Origin: Frankiaceae bacterium
GTDB lineage: Bacteria > Actinomycetota > Actinomycetes > JAFAQI01
DNA length: 44,605 nucleotides
Direction of reading: 5' to 3'
Assembly: GCA_030840525.1 (NCBI GenBank)
Contig: JAVEEI010000164.1
Location: 1 to 44,605, forward strand
Every line of letters begins with the position of its first letter. Position 1 is the first letter of the stretch. The translations under genes and the position numbers were made by a program. A model generated the notes under the pieces. That model was not told the DNA's origin. It made no database searches and saw nothing but the letters and a program-made list of their open reading frames with translations. This document shows, piece after piece, positions 26,405 to 36,438 of this stretch.

Positions 26405-27715
26405 CTACCGGCTCACCGAGGCGAGACGTACCAGCGCTGCCAACCCGCCACCCGGCGCTTCTTCCAACACCACGGAACCACGGTCGGCAGCGACGAGGCG
26501 CGCGACGATCGCCAGACCGAGCCCGGCATTGCCGCCGGACCGGTCGCTGTCGAATCGCGCGAACGCCGCCGCCCGGCGGTGCGACGCCATGCCCGGGCCG
26601 TCGTCCGCGACGGTGAGCACGACATCCTTTTCGTGCTGTCGTACCGAAACCGTGACGTGACCGCCCGCTGCCAGCGCGTCCATGGCGTTCGCGATCAGGT
26701 TGTCGAGGACCTGCTCAAGATGACCGGGCGTCACGAGCGCGACCGCGGGTTCGGCGGCGGAGGTCAGCTCGATGTCGCGCTCCGCGGCCAGCGGTTGCCA
26801 CGTCTCGATCCGCTCTGCTACGACTCCGCTGACGTCGAGCTCGGTCGGCTCGGCGACGTGTTCCTCCGCCCGCGCGACCGCGAGCAGGCCGTCCAGGAGC
26901 CGGTTGAGCCGTCCGATCTCGCGCAGCGCGTCGGCCAGCTCCGACTGGACGTTCGTCGGGGAGTCCTCCGCGAGCAGTTCCAAGCGCAACCGCAGCGCCG
27001 CGAGCGGCGTACGTAGTTGGTGCGAGACATCGGCGGTCATCGTGCGCTGGCTGTCCAGCAGCGCACCGACCCGCTGCGACATCTCGTTGAACGCCGCGGC
27101 GACGGTGCGCACCTCGGGCGGACCCATCGTCGCGTCGGTGCGCACGCCGACGTCGCCGCGGCCCATCTGGGTCGCGGCCGCCGCGAGTCCACGCAACGGA
27201 CGGCCGATCCATCGCGCCAGTCCGACCGCGATCACGGCGCCGAGGCCGAGGGTCACCGCCGCGGCTACGGCCAAGGCCAGCCACAGTGCATGGATGCGGT
27301 GGTCGAGCGGTTCGGCGCCGCGAACCAGTACGACGGTTCCGTCCGGATGCGTGGCTCCCCCGATCGTCGCCGTGACCACGACCGCGTCCGGCACCGTCAC
27401 CTGCGCCCGCCCTCGGACAGCGCGGAGGACCGAACGGGGAATCCGGCCGCCTGCCGTGCTCAGTGTCCGGCCGTCGGGGTCGAGGACGACAACGCTGTCG
27501 CCTGCCGAGAGGGCGAGCGGGCTCGGTGCGGTGACATCGCCCGCATCGCCGAGGCGCTCCTCCTCGGTGTTCGCCATCGCGCGGGCGGCGCTCTGCGCAT
27601 TCGCGCGGAAGTCCTGGCGTTGCTGAGACGAGATCTTGACGCCGAGCGGGACGACGACCAGGAGGAGTAGGCCGACCAGCACGCCGAGGAACCCGGCGAC
27701 GATCCGGCGGGTCAC
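26405..27715 (-). CDS. Sensor histidine kinase (HAMP, HisKA, HATPase)
   Basis: A 436-residue kinase. Two membrane helices (about 5-25 and 143-166) enclose a periplasmic domain of some 115 residues. A HAMP linker follows (about 167-220). The phosphoacceptor is His232 in DVSHQLRTPL. The ATP-binding domain has DNLIANAMDAL (N box), DDGPGM and GGNAGLGLAIVARL. The GTG start overlaps the response-regulator stop by 4 bp (GTGA), so the pair is translationally coupled. The signal sensed is unknown. Convergent with the DUF1232 gene. Confidence 0.94.
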   Translation of the reverse strand: MTRRIVAGFLGVLVGLLLLVVVPLGVKISSQQRQDFRANAQSAARAMANTEEERLGDAGDVTAPSPLALSAGDSVVVLDPDGRTLSTAGGRIPRSVLRAVRGRAQVTVPDAVVVTATIGGATHPDGTVVLVRGAEPLDHRIHALWLALAVAAAVTLGLGAVIAVGLARWIGRPLRGLAAAATQMGRGDVGVRTDATMGPPEVRTVAAAFNEMSQRVGALLDSQRTMTADVSHQLRTPLAALRLRLELLAEDSPTNVQSELADALREIGRLNRLLDGLLAVARAEEHVAEPTELDVSGVVAERIETWQPLAAERDIELTSAAEPAVALVTPGHLEQVLDNLIANAMDALAAGGHVTVSVRQHEKDVVLTVADDGPGMASHRRAAAFARFDSDRSGGNAGLGLAIVARLVAADRGSVVLEEAPGGGLAALVRLASVSR

Positions 27716-28404
27716 GGCCGTCGCAGCCGGAACCCGCGGCCGTACACGGTCTCGATGAGTGACGGGTCACCGACCTTGCGCCGGATCGCCGCGATATGCA
27801 CGTCGAGCACCTTGGTCGGGCCGTACCAGTTGACGTCCCACGCCCGCTCGAAGATCTCCTCGCGCGTCACCATCCGACCGGGCTCCGCCGCGAGACACGC
27901 GAGAATGTCGAACTCCTTCGCCGTCAAGGGCACGGTCTCTCCGTGGAGGTCGACCCGATGCGCATCGAGATCGACGGTCAGCGGCCCGTAGCGGACGACG
28001 CCGCGGTTGCCTCCCATATCCACCCGTCGCAGGACGGCGCGCATCCGGGCCAGCAGCTCGGCGAACCCGAACGGCTTCGCGAGGTAGTCGTCGGCCCCGG
28101 CGTCGAGCGCCGTGACCCGTTCGCGTTCGGTGTCGCGCGCGGTCACGACGAGGATCGGCGCCGTCGTCCTCTCCCGCAACCGTCGGCACAGATCGACGCC
28201 GTCGCCGTCGGGCAAGCCGAGATCGAGCAGGACGACGTCGGCATCGACGCGACGCAGCGCGTCACCGGCCGACTGCACGAACTCCACTCGGCAGCCGGCC
28301 CGGTTGAGCCCGCGCACGAGCTGTTCACCGAGGGGCAGGTCGTCTTCGACGACGAGCACGCGCACACCGGTCAACGCCGCCGCTCCGACCGTCACGCCGT
28401 CCAC
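27712..28404 (-). CDS. OmpR/PhoB-family response regulator
   Basis: A 230-residue regulator. The receiver has acidic pocket VVEDD (20-22), phosphoacceptor Asp61 in LLDLGLPDG, T in VVTARD and K in LAKPF. The winged-helix domain ends VHIAAIRRKVGD...YGRGFRL, typical of OmpR-type DNA binding. It forms a two-component pair with the coupled kinase downstream. The start is uncertain: GTG 28404 or GTG 28395, neither with a strong ribosome site. Its promoter region is shared with the divergent DoxX-Rieske gene, a likely target; ACGAC and GTCGT inverted arms (around 28431-28450) are a possible binding site. Confidence 0.93.
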   Translation of the reverse strand: MDGVTVGAAALTGVRVLVVEDDLPLGEQLVRGLNRAGCRVEFVQSAGDALRRVDADVVLLDLGLPDGDGVDLCRRLRERTTAPILVVTARDTERERVTALDAGADDYLAKPFGFAELLARMRAVLRRVDMGGNRGVVRYGPLTVDLDAHRVDLHGETVPLTAKEFDILACLAAEPGRMVTREEIFERAWDVNWYGPTKVLDVHIAAIRRKVGDPSLIETVYGRGFRLRRP

Positions 28405-28468
28405 GCTAAGCCGCCCGGCTGTGTGCGCTGAACGACTCCTTTACCGGTCGTGGGGCACGATCGAGAGG

Positions 28469-29698
28469 ATGCCGCCGCAGACCCGACCGCGCACCAACCC
28501 GCCGGCCGCGACGAGGGAGCCCCCGCCGTGGGTCGCCGGTCAGCAATGGGCCCAGCTCCGGCTACGCCAGCCGGGTTGGATCATCCTGCCGCTCCGGGCG
28601 TTTCTCGGCGTGACCTTCGTCTACGCGGGCCTGCAGAAGCTGGCCAACCCGACGTACCTCAACCCGGCCAACCCGGCGTCGGTCGTGGGACAGATGCACT
28701 TGTTGCGGCATGTCAGCCCGATCGGCCCGTTGCTCGGCCTTTCGATGCACGCGCCGACGGCGGTCGGGCTGCTCATCGCCTTCGGCGAGTTGGCGGTGGG
28801 TGTCGGCGCACTCCTCGGCCTATGGACCCGGCTCGCCGCGGCGGGCGGCATGGCGTTGGCGCTGACGTTCCTGCTCACGGTGAGCTGGCGGACGACGCCC
28901 TACTACTACGGCTCGGACGTCGTGTTCTTCTTCGCGTGGACGGTCATCGCAGCCTTCGGCGCCGGCAACGTCGTGAGCCTCGACGGCTGGCTGCGACAGC
29001 GCGCCCGCGCCAGAGCAGGGCTGCGACCGCTGCCCGCGACCGTGTCACTCGAAGTGCCGCGGCTGCGCGAGATCTGTGCCCGCAAAGACGCGTGCGGCCT
29101 GCGTCCCACCGGGGCATGCAGCCGCGAGCAGTGCGGCATCTTCCCCGCCGGCGAACGGCTGCGGCCGCCGGTCGCGGCGGAGCTCGACCGTCACCACGCC
29201 GTCCTCGGCCGCCGCGCGGTCGTCGTCACGGGACTCGCCGCGCTGGCGACCGGCGGGATCGTCGCCTGGCTGGGCCGGCTCGTCGGGGGCACCAGCACGG
29301 CGTCGGCGGCGCCTCGACTGCGACCGACACCGCGGCGCACCCCGGCTCCCGGGCCGGCGAGCCCCACCGGCACCGCCGCGACGTCACCGCCGCCCGGGAC
29401 CGCGATCGGCAAGGCCAGCCAGGTTCCCGTCGGGCATGCCGGCCAGTTCACCGACCCGGCGAGCGGCGCCCCCGGTTGGGTGGTGCATCCCAGCGGGGAC
29501 ACGTTCGTCGCCTTCTCGGCGGTCTGCACGCACGCCGGCTGCACGGTGCAGTACGACGGCGGCAGCATGCACTTCGTCTGCCCGTGCCACGGCGGGACGT
29601 TCGACGCCCGCACCGGTGAGGTTCTCGGCGGTCCGCCGCCGTCGCCGTTGGCCCGCATCCCCGTCCATGTCGTCAACGGTGAGATCCGAGTGGACTGA
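28469..29698 (+). CDS. DoxX-like membrane protein fused to a Rieske iron-sulfur domain
   Basis: A 409-residue fusion. Residues about 35-175 are a four-helix DoxX/DoxD-like domain (FVYAGLQKLANP, ELAVGVGALLGLWT). Residues 185-230 hold a cysteine cluster (ICARKDACG, GACSREQCG). A further membrane helix near 250-270 is followed by a Pro/Thr linker and the Rieske domain: C353-T-H355 and C371-P-C-H374 ligate the 2Fe-2S cluster, with C358 and C373 placed for the usual disulfide. Rieske proteins move electrons from quinol to a cytochrome; DoxD is a thiosulfate:quinone oxidoreductase subunit. ATG 28469 follows GAGAGG. The next gene is 3 bp downstream. Confidence 0.88.
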   Translation: MPPQTRPRTNPPAATREPPPWVAGQQWAQLRLRQPGWIILPLRAFLGVTFVYAGLQKLANPTYLNPANPASVVGQMHLLRHVSPIGPLLGLSMHAPTAVGLLIAFGELAVGVGALLGLWTRLAAAGGMALALTFLLTVSWRTTPYYYGSDVVFFFAWTVIAAFGAGNVVSLDGWLRQRARARAGLRPLPATVSLEVPRLREICARKDACGLRPTGACSREQCGIFPAGERLRPPVAAELDRHHAVLGRRAVVVTGLAALATGGIVAWLGRLVGGTSTASAAPRLRPTPRRTPAPGPASPTGTAATSPPPGTAIGKASQVPVGHAGQFTDPASGAPGWVVHPSGDTFVAFSAVCTHAGCTVQYDGGSMHFVCPCHGGTFDARTGEVLGGPPPSPLARIPVHVVNGEIRVD

Positions 29699-29701
29699 CC
29701 G

Positions 29702-30433
29702 GTGCCGACACGAGCAGCTGAGCCGGCGCGTCCCGGCCGGGTCGTCGGCGATGTCATCGCCAGCGCCACCGGCGCCGAGCTGCGCCACGACCCGGTCGAG
29801 CCGCGCACCGGCGGCCCGGCCGGCAATGCTCGCCTCACCGCATGGGTCGGCCTACTGCTGCTCGTCGGGTTCATCGTCGAGTGCGGCACGCTCCTGTCGT
29901 TGCACGCGATGCTGCCGGTGCACTTCCTCGTCGGGGGCATCCTGATCCCGCTCGTCGTCCTGAAGACGGCGACGACCGGGTGGCGCATCGCGCGCTACTA
30001 CCTCGGCGCGGCGCCGTACCGCATCGCCGGCCCGCCACCGCTGCTGCTGCGTATTCTCGGCCCGCTCGTCGTCCTCACCGGGCTCGCGGTGCTCGGCACC
30101 GGCCTTGCGTTGGTCCCGCTCGGGCAGGCGTCGTACACCGTCGTCGGGACCGTGGCCGGTCAGCGCCTGGACGCCCTCACCCTGCACCAGCTCAGCTTCG
30201 TACTCTGGCTGGCCGTCACCAGTGCGCACGTACTCGCGCGGGCGGTCCCGGCGATGCAGCTCGCGGGTGGACGTTCACACCGATCGCCCGCCGTACCCGG
30301 ACGCGCCGGCCGCTTCGCCGTCGTCGTGCTCACGGTCGCGGCCAGCATCTGCACCGGCATCGTCGTCATGAACCTGCCCACCGATTGGTCGTCGGGACAC
30401 CTGCACCGGCCTGGCCACGTCGGAGGCCGATAG
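29702..30433 (+). CDS. Membrane protein, cytochrome-b-like, partner of the DoxX-Rieske protein
   Basis: A 243-residue protein with about five membrane helices. Histidines lie in or beside helices (LSLHAMLPVHFLVGG, TLHQLSFVLWLA, SAHVLARAV), a layout seen in small cytochrome-b-type heme proteins; heme binding is inferred, not shown. It starts with GTG 3 bp after the DoxX-Rieske stop and is surely in its operon. The last 159 bp, encoding the final helix and tail, overlap the 3' end of the convergent cytochrome operon on the other strand. Confidence 0.75.
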   Translation: MPTRAAEPARPGRVVGDVIASATGAELRHDPVEPRTGGPAGNARLTAWVGLLLLVGFIVECGTLLSLHAMLPVHFLVGGILIPLVVLKTATTGWRIARYYLGAAPYRIAGPPPLLLRILGPLVVLTGLAVLGTGLALVPLGQASYTVVGTVAGQRLDALTLHQLSFVLWLAVTSAHVLARAVPAMQLAGGRSHRSPAVPGRAGRFAVVVLTVAASICTGIVVMNLPTDWSSGHLHRPGHVGGR

Positions 30434-31372
30434 GTATCCGTCGGGCGGGCGCATCCCGCGGTAGTAGTCGCGCCAGATCAGCCGGTGGACGGGAACCCAG
30501 CGCGGGATCGAGCGGACGCCGGGGATGAACGGAACGAGCACGAGCGCCAGACTCAGCAAGGCCATGAGTCCCCACACGAGCGCGTCGGCGTTGGGCGACG
30601 TCGAGAACGGCTTGACCTGGTACCAGAACGTGTAGAGCCACAACCAGGCCTGGCCGGGGTAGTTGCCGGTCTCGTTCATCATCCCCCACTGGTCGCCGCC
30701 GAGGTGCTGCGCCCGCGCGCGGTCCTCGAGGTAGCTCCCGTCGGCGATGAACAGCAACGGTTTCGTGTAGTCGGTGGCGAAGAACTGCTTCTGCGCCAGC
30801 AGCGCGCCGTCGAGCCCACCGGACTGCGCCATCGTCAGCAGCCGGTTCAGCATGACCGGGACCGGGCCGTAGTCGCCCGGGGGCACCTTGGCGGGATCGT
30901 TGTCCGTGACCTTTGCCAGCGCGTCGTCGTACGACGATGCCCACCGCTGGCGCTGAGAAGTCCCGGCACCCTGCCACTGCCCTAACGCGGTGGTGAGCGC
31001 GGAATCGGCGGGAACTCCCGTCAGCGGCGTGATGACGAAGTCGGTGACGGTGTCGACCGGGTGGGTCACGCCGGCGATGTGCTGCAGCGAAACCGGTCCG
31101 ATCTTCTGGGCCGCGTCCGCGGTGTGCGTATAGGGCGCGCCGTAGGTCGCGGTACCGCTCGTTCCGTCGAGCTCGGTCGCCGCGGTCAGCACGAAGTCGT
31201 TCGGCGCGTGCCGGCTCCAGGTCGAGATCGTGATCTGCTTCTCGTCCGGCGACGAGAACAGCGCCGCCAGCGCCACCGTCAGGACCGACACGACGAGGAG
31301 CGCGATCACGAACTCCTTGACCAGGTCGTATTCGCGGGTCCGGCCGGCCCACTTCTGGGTCTCGGCGGTCAT
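30275..31372 (-). CDS. Large membrane subunit of the cytochrome b operon
   Basis: A 365-residue protein. It has a cytoplasmic start, a membrane helix at about 20-42, a periplasmic region of some 200 residues and a second helix near 270-290, followed by PFIPGVRSIPRWVPVHRLIW, which recalls the C-terminal part of cytochrome b complexes. I infer that it takes the place of a subunit IV-like protein. Its ATG overlaps the cytochrome b stop (ATGA). The last 45 residues or so are charged, low-complexity and antisense to the neighbouring gene, so the functional end may lie near 30430. No direct match to a named family. Confidence 0.75.
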   Translation of the reverse strand: MTAETQKWAGRTREYDLVKEFVIALLVVSVLTVALAALFSSPDEKQITISTWSRHAPNDFVLTAATELDGTSGTATYGAPYTHTADAAQKIGPVSLQHIAGVTHPVDTVTDFVITPLTGVPADSALTTALGQWQGAGTSQRQRWASSYDDALAKVTDNDPAKVPPGDYGPVPVMLNRLLTMAQSGGLDGALLAQKQFFATDYTKPLLFIADGSYLEDRARAQHLGGDQWGMMNETGNYPGQAWLWLYTFWYQVKPFSTSPNADALVWGLMALLSLALVLVPFIPGVRSIPRWVPVHRLIWRDYYRGMRPPDGYLSASDVARPVQVSRRPIGGQVHDDDAGADAGRDREHDDGEAAGASGYGGRSV

Positions 31373-32013
31373 GACGTCACCTCTTCGGGGATGGCGTCAC
31401 GCGGGTCGATCTCCATCGGCGGGACGACACCCCGTCGCCGGACCTGCACGATGTGAATGCAGACGACGAAGCCGACGACCAACGGCAGCAGGACGATGTG
31501 CCACATCAGCATCTGGCCAAAGTCGAGCACGTTGAAGAACGCACCTATACCGGCGGCGTTGAGGCCGTCCTTGGCCTGCGTGCTGATCCATTGCGAGTCG
31601 AGGTTCGACTGCACGAGATAGCCGGTGAACGCGGTCCCGATCGATCCGAGGAAGCAGACCGCTCCGGTGACCCATGTCATCGCACGCCGACCCCGCCACG
31701 CGGCCATGAAGAACTTGCCCCACAGATGGATCACCATGAACGCCATGAACAGCTCGACGCTCCAGAGGTGGAGGCTGTTGACGAAGTGACCGGTGGACGA
31801 CCGGTGCCACCACTGCGGCCCTTTGAGAGCGAGCACACCGCCGGACACGAGTACGACGAGAAACGCTGCCAGCGTCAGTACGCCGAAGACGTAGATCCAG
31901 GACGCGACGTAGACCGGCTGGCGATCGGGCAACATCTGCTCGGGCGGCAGCTCACGCACCGCACGAGCGCGTATCGCACCCGTCCATGTGCGCGACACCG
32001 CTGGCGCGGTCAT
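31369..32013 (-). CDS. Cytochrome b, N-terminal (b6-like) type
   Basis: A 214-residue membrane protein with four helices. The heme-ligand histidines are H82 and H96 (13 residues between) and H172 and H187 (14 between), the spacing of cytochrome b/b6, so two b hemes are expected. The segment GTAFTGYLVQ at 126-135 matches the conserved stretch after helix C. In bc-type complexes this subunit oxidises quinol and passes electrons to a Rieske centre; the only Rieske protein nearby is the DoxX fusion at 28469. Both ends overlap operon partners by ATGA, giving tight translational coupling. A DevR-type box precedes the operon. Confidence 0.9.
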   Translation of the reverse strand: MTAPAVSRTWTGAIRARAVRELPPEQMLPDRQPVYVASWIYVFGVLTLAAFLVVLVSGGVLALKGPQWWHRSSTGHFVNSLHLWSVELFMAFMVIHLWGKFFMAAWRGRRAMTWVTGAVCFLGSIGTAFTGYLVQSNLDSQWISTQAKDGLNAAGIGAFFNVLDFGQMLMWHIVLLPLVVGFVVCIHIVQVRRRGVVPPMEIDPRDAIPEEVTS

Positions 32014-32210
32014 CGTCGCCCCCGTCCTTTCGGGAACGGCAGGAAGATCGCGAGCGCGAACAGCACGATCATCACCGCGATCACGATCAGGTTGGCCACC
32101 GAGATCTGGATGACGCCCCAGTGCACGTAGTGCCCCGGATGGTTGAGGTCGATCGGCGCGCCGCCGCTGGCGAGCATGACGTCGGTGACACCGTGCGGTA
32201 GCAGAGACAT
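32010..32210 (-). CDS. Small single-helix subunit of the cytochrome b operon
   Basis: A 66-residue protein. A short N-terminal part (MSLLPHGVTD...NHPGHYVHWG) has three histidines, followed by one membrane helix (about 36-58) and a basic end, PFPKGRGRR. ATG 32208-32210 follows GGGAGG, a strong site. The stop overlaps the cytochrome b start (ATGA). A role as a small structural or assembly subunit of the complex is inferred from position only. It is the first gene behind the box at 32267. Confidence 0.8.
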   Translation of the reverse strand: MSLLPHGVTDVMLASGGAPIDLNHPGHYVHWGVIQISVANLIVIAVMIVLFALAIFLPFPKGRGRR

Positions 32211-32266
32211 GGCGGCCTCCCTGACCTCTCGCGGCAACGATCCCGGCCCGAGCGCGATGCTCACCA

Positions 32267-32280
32267 GGGCCGAAGGTCCC
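32267..32280 (-). promoter_or_regulatory. DevR/DosR-type box before cytochrome b operon
   Basis: Reads GGGACCTTCGGCCC toward the operon, 57 bp before the first start codon. The recalled mycobacterial DosR core is GGGACTWWAGTCCC. The site at 34018 is identical. Confidence 0.65.
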
Positions 32281-32318
32281 GACATTTGATCGGCTCTACC
32301 GATGCGCCGGCCGCCGCT

Positions 32319-32332
32319 GGGACTTTCGGCCC
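32319..32332 (+). promoter_or_regulatory. DevR/DosR-type box before devR
   Basis: GGGACTTTCGGCCC, 35 bp upstream of the devR GTG, suggesting autoregulation. It lies 52 bp from the box of the divergent operon, so both promoters share about 160 bp. Confidence 0.65.
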
Positions 32333-32367
32333 TGGCCGGATGGTCCCCTCTCCCCCAAGATGAGTCG

Positions 32368-33006
32368 GTGGAGAAAATCCGGGTGTTCCTCCTCGACGAC
32401 CACGAGGTGGTCCGCGTCGGTGTCCGCGAGCTGCTCGAGTCAGACGGTGACGTCGAGGTGGTCGGCGAAGCGTCGACCGCCGCCGAGGCGCTGGCCCGGG
32501 TGCCGGCGGTGCGACCCGACGTCGCCGTCCTCGACGTGCGGCTGCCGGACGGCGACGGCGTCACCGTCTGCCGCGAGCTGCGCTCGCAACTCCCCGATCT
32601 CGCCTGCCTGATGCTGACGTCGTTCGCCGACGACGAGGCGCTGTTGGACGCCGTTCTCGCCGGCGCGGCCGGTTACGTGCTCAAGCAGGTCAAAGGCAAC
32701 GACATCCTCGACTCGGTGCGGCGGGTCGCCGCCGGCCAGTCGCTGCTCGACCCGGCGACGACCGCGCGCATGATCCAACGGCTGCGCGACCAGATGGACC
32801 GGCCCGACCCGCTCGAAGGGTTGACCGAGCAGGAGCGGCGGGTGCTCGCGCTGATCGGCGAAGGCCTGACCAACCGGCAGATCGGCGAGCGGATGTTCCT
32901 CGCCGAGAAGACCGTGAAGAACTACGTCTCCAACCTGCTGGCGAAGCTCGGCATGGAACGCCGTACGCAGGCGGCCGCGTTCGTCGCGCGCATGGACCCG
33001 TCCTAG
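32368..33006 (+). CDS. devR: DevR/DosR-type NarL-family response regulator
   Basis: A 212-residue regulator. The receiver has LLDDHEVVR, phosphoacceptor Asp56 in [12 protein letters not shown] in MLTSF and K in VLKQVKG. The C-terminal LuxR-type helix-turn-helix includes [20 protein letters not shown] and [13 protein letters not shown], followed by [12 protein letters not shown]. The recognition helix is essentially the same as I recall for Mycobacterium tuberculosis DevR, so it should bind similar palindromes, and such sites are found here. DevR activates hypoxia and nitric-oxide dormancy genes. GTG 32368 is chosen; a longer frame upstream would cover the DevR box. Confidence 0.93.
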   Translation: MEKIRVFLLDDHEVVRVGVRELLESDGDVEVVGEASTAAEALARVPAVRPDVAVLDVRLPDGDGVTVCRELRSQLPDLACLMLTSFADDEALLDAVLAGAAGYVLKQVKGNDILDSVRRVAAGQSLLDPATTARMIQRLRDQMDRPDPLEGLTEQERRVLALIGEGLTNRQIGERMFLAEKTVKNYVSNLLAKLGMERRTQAAAFVARMDPS

Positions 33007-33016
33007 CCCAACCCGA

Positions 33017-33982
33017 TCAGGCCGGTACGACGTGGCGCCGCCGGGTCCGCGGCCGGTCGGTGCCGTACCCCATCCGTACGACGAACTGCGGGTAGCCGAC
33101 GAGCCCGAGGTCGTGCCGCAGGGTGGCCCGCGCGTGCGGCAGGTCGGTCGCCGGGCCGAGCGGTTGGGCCGACACCCCGACCGACGCCGCGCACAGCAGC
33201 GCCCAGCCGAGCGCCCGCCCGGCGCTGAGCCAGGCGAGCGGGTCGTCGTCCGGCGTGCCCAGCATCAGCAGAAAGTCTCGCTCGACGCTGGGCGGCGAAG
33301 CGTCGCCGCGGCCCTCGACACTCGGCTGGCTTGCGTGCCCGGTGAAGTCGCGCAGCGGGACGTGAGAAACGCGGTCGCTGGGCCAACGACCTGCGACCGC
33401 GTCCGCGGGCACGCCGACGTCGCCGTCCGTGCCGGTCCACCGCGCCAGCTCCTCGCCGTACCGTGCGTCCGCGGCCTCGGACTGCTCGGCGACGGACAGC
33501 ACGGTGACGAGCGCACGCCGGTCATCCGCGTCGTCGACCGTACGGATCCACACGTCCAGGTCGGCGGCGCGGGCGCGGACGTCATCGACCAAGTCGGCCG
33601 GCACCGCCCGGTCGGTGTACGGTCCGCGGTCGGTGTACCGCAAGGGAATCGCTTCGGCCAGCAGCCGCTCGGTCGGCGTCGCGACCCGTGCCCGGCCGAG
33701 CTGGATGCGCGCGAGCAGGTCCGGGTCGCCGCCGTCGGGCAGCAGGCGCACCGTGCACTCGCGGCCGATCGAGCGGGCGGCGAGGAACGCGAACTCGATC
33801 GCCGCGCCGCAGCTCACGTGCAGCTGTCGGCCGGTCGGGTCGAGGTAGGACAGTTGCCGGTCGCGCTCGGCGCGGACCTCGATCGTGTCGCCGGCGACAT
33901 CGAACCGCCACGGTTGCGTGTTGTGCACCGACGGGGCCAGCGCGGCGCACTCCAGTACGGCGGTCATGTCGTCGTTGGTCAC
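33017..33982 (-). CDS. Acg-type nitroreductase-family protein
   Basis: About 321 residues with the Acg-family opening LAPSVHNTQPWRFDV near residue 20, where nitroreductases bind FMN. Later landmarks are GRQLHVSCGAAIEF, IPLRYTDRGPY, SAGRALGWALLCA and PQFVVRMGYG. In mycobacteria Acg proteins belong to the DosR regulon and appear to bind or sequester flavin with little nitroreductase activity. The GTG at 33982 is used; ATG 33967 is an alternative and neither has a clear ribosome site. A DevR-type box lies 36 bp upstream. Convergent with devR, with 10 bp between the stops. Confidence 0.85.
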   Translation of the reverse strand: MTNDDMTAVLECAALAPSVHNTQPWRFDVAGDTIEVRAERDRQLSYLDPTGRQLHVSCGAAIEFAFLAARSIGRECTVRLLPDGGDPDLLARIQLGRARVATPTERLLAEAIPLRYTDRGPYTDRAVPADLVDDVRARAADLDVWIRTVDDADDRRALVTVLSVAEQSEAADARYGEELARWTGTDGDVGVPADAVAGRWPSDRVSHVPLRDFTGHASQPSVEGRGDASPPSVERDFLLMLGTPDDDPLAWLSAGRALGWALLCAASVGVSAQPLGPATDLPHARATLRHDLGLVGYPQFVVRMGYGTDRPRTRRRHVVPA

Positions 33983-34017
33983 GCCAAAACGCTGCCGCAC
34001 CACGGGATCTCCGGCTA

Positions 34018-34031
34018 GGGCCGAAGGTCCC
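34018..34031 (-). promoter_or_regulatory. DevR/DosR-type box before acg-type gene
   Basis: GGGACCTTCGGCCC on the coding strand, 35 bp before the GTG. Identical to the site at 32267. It lies between the acg start and the kinase stop at 34038. Confidence 0.65.
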
Positions 34032-34037
34032 ACCCGG

Positions 34038-35789
<1,752 letters not shown>

Positions 35790-35858
35790 CTACGACGTGA
35801 CGCGGATCTACAACAGCCGAACGACTTCCGGCCTCCGTTGCACCGACCCGCCTCGGAC

Positions 35859-35872
35859 GGGACTTTCGTCCC
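35859..35872 (+). promoter_or_regulatory. DevR/DosR-type box between kinase and PPOX gene
   Basis: GGGACTTTCGTCCC, a near-perfect palindrome and the closest copy here to the mycobacterial core. It is 36 bp before the PPOX-like GTG and 78 bp from the kinase start, so it may serve both. Confidence 0.7.
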
Positions 35873-35908
35873 TCCCGCGGTACCCGCACGGCTGCCATCG
35901 TCACCGCT

Positions 35909-36286
35909 GTGGGAGTGCTCCAGCCGTTGCCGTACGACGAGTGCCTGCGCCGTCTCGACGCGGGCGGAGTCGGGCGCGTCGCGATCACGCGGCACGCGTT
36001 GCCGGCGATCCTCCCGGTCGACTTCGCCCGGCGCGAGTCGTGCATCGTGTTCCGCACCGACCCGGGCGGGATGCTGGCACACGGTTGCGACGGCAAGGTC
36101 GTGGCGTTCGAGATCGACGGCATCGATGCGAGCGGGCGAGCGGGTTGGAGCGTGCTCGTCGTCGGGACCGCGAGCCTGCTCACGGACGGCGCCGCGGTGG
36201 ACGCGGCGCGCGGTCAACTCGTCGCGATCACCCTCGGTCAGGTATCGGGACACGAAGTCGTCGCCGATTCCCGCTCGGTCGCCTAG
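35909..36286 (+). CDS. PPOX-fold (pyridoxamine-oxidase-like) flavin protein
   Basis: A 125-residue protein of the split-barrel PPOX class. Features are ECLRRLDAGGVGRVAITRHALPAILPVDF, the strand pair SCIVFRTDPGGMLAHG, and EIDGIDASGRAGWSVLVVGTASL, all in the order of small FMN- or F420-dependent reductases. Several such proteins belong to the mycobacterial DosR regulon. The substrate is unknown; the likely cofactor is FMN, heme or F420. GTG 35909 is close behind a DevR-type box. Confidence 0.85.
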   Translation: MGVLQPLPYDECLRRLDAGGVGRVAITRHALPAILPVDFARRESCIVFRTDPGGMLAHGCDGKVVAFEIDGIDASGRAGWSVLVVGTASLLTDGAAVDAARGQLVAITLGQVSGHEVVADSRSVA

Positions 36287-36325
36287 ACCGTTGCACGCAT
36301 CGTCGCGTCGGGCTACGGCGGGAGG

Positions 36326-36339
36326 GGGCCTTTGGTCCC
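36326..36339 (+). promoter_or_regulatory. First of two DevR-type boxes before membrane protein
   Basis: GGGCCTTTGGTCCC; on the other strand GGGACCAAAGGCCC. It is a perfect match in its outer arms. The second copy follows after 9 bp. Confidence 0.55.
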
Positions 36340-36348
36340 GGCCGGAAC

Positions 36349-36362
36349 GGGACGTTGCGCCC
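36349..36362 (+). promoter_or_regulatory. Second DevR-type box before membrane protein
   Basis: GGGACGTTGCGCCC, weaker in the centre. Centre-to-centre distance to the first box is 23 bp, about two helical turns, as often seen for cooperative DevR binding. The gene starts 76 bp downstream. Confidence 0.5.
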
Positions 36363-36438
36363 TAACGCCGTGGTCGCGGGGGCGGCAATGTGAACGCAGA
36401 AGGAACCGACCGGGTTCCCGCGGCGGAAGGAGAAGACA

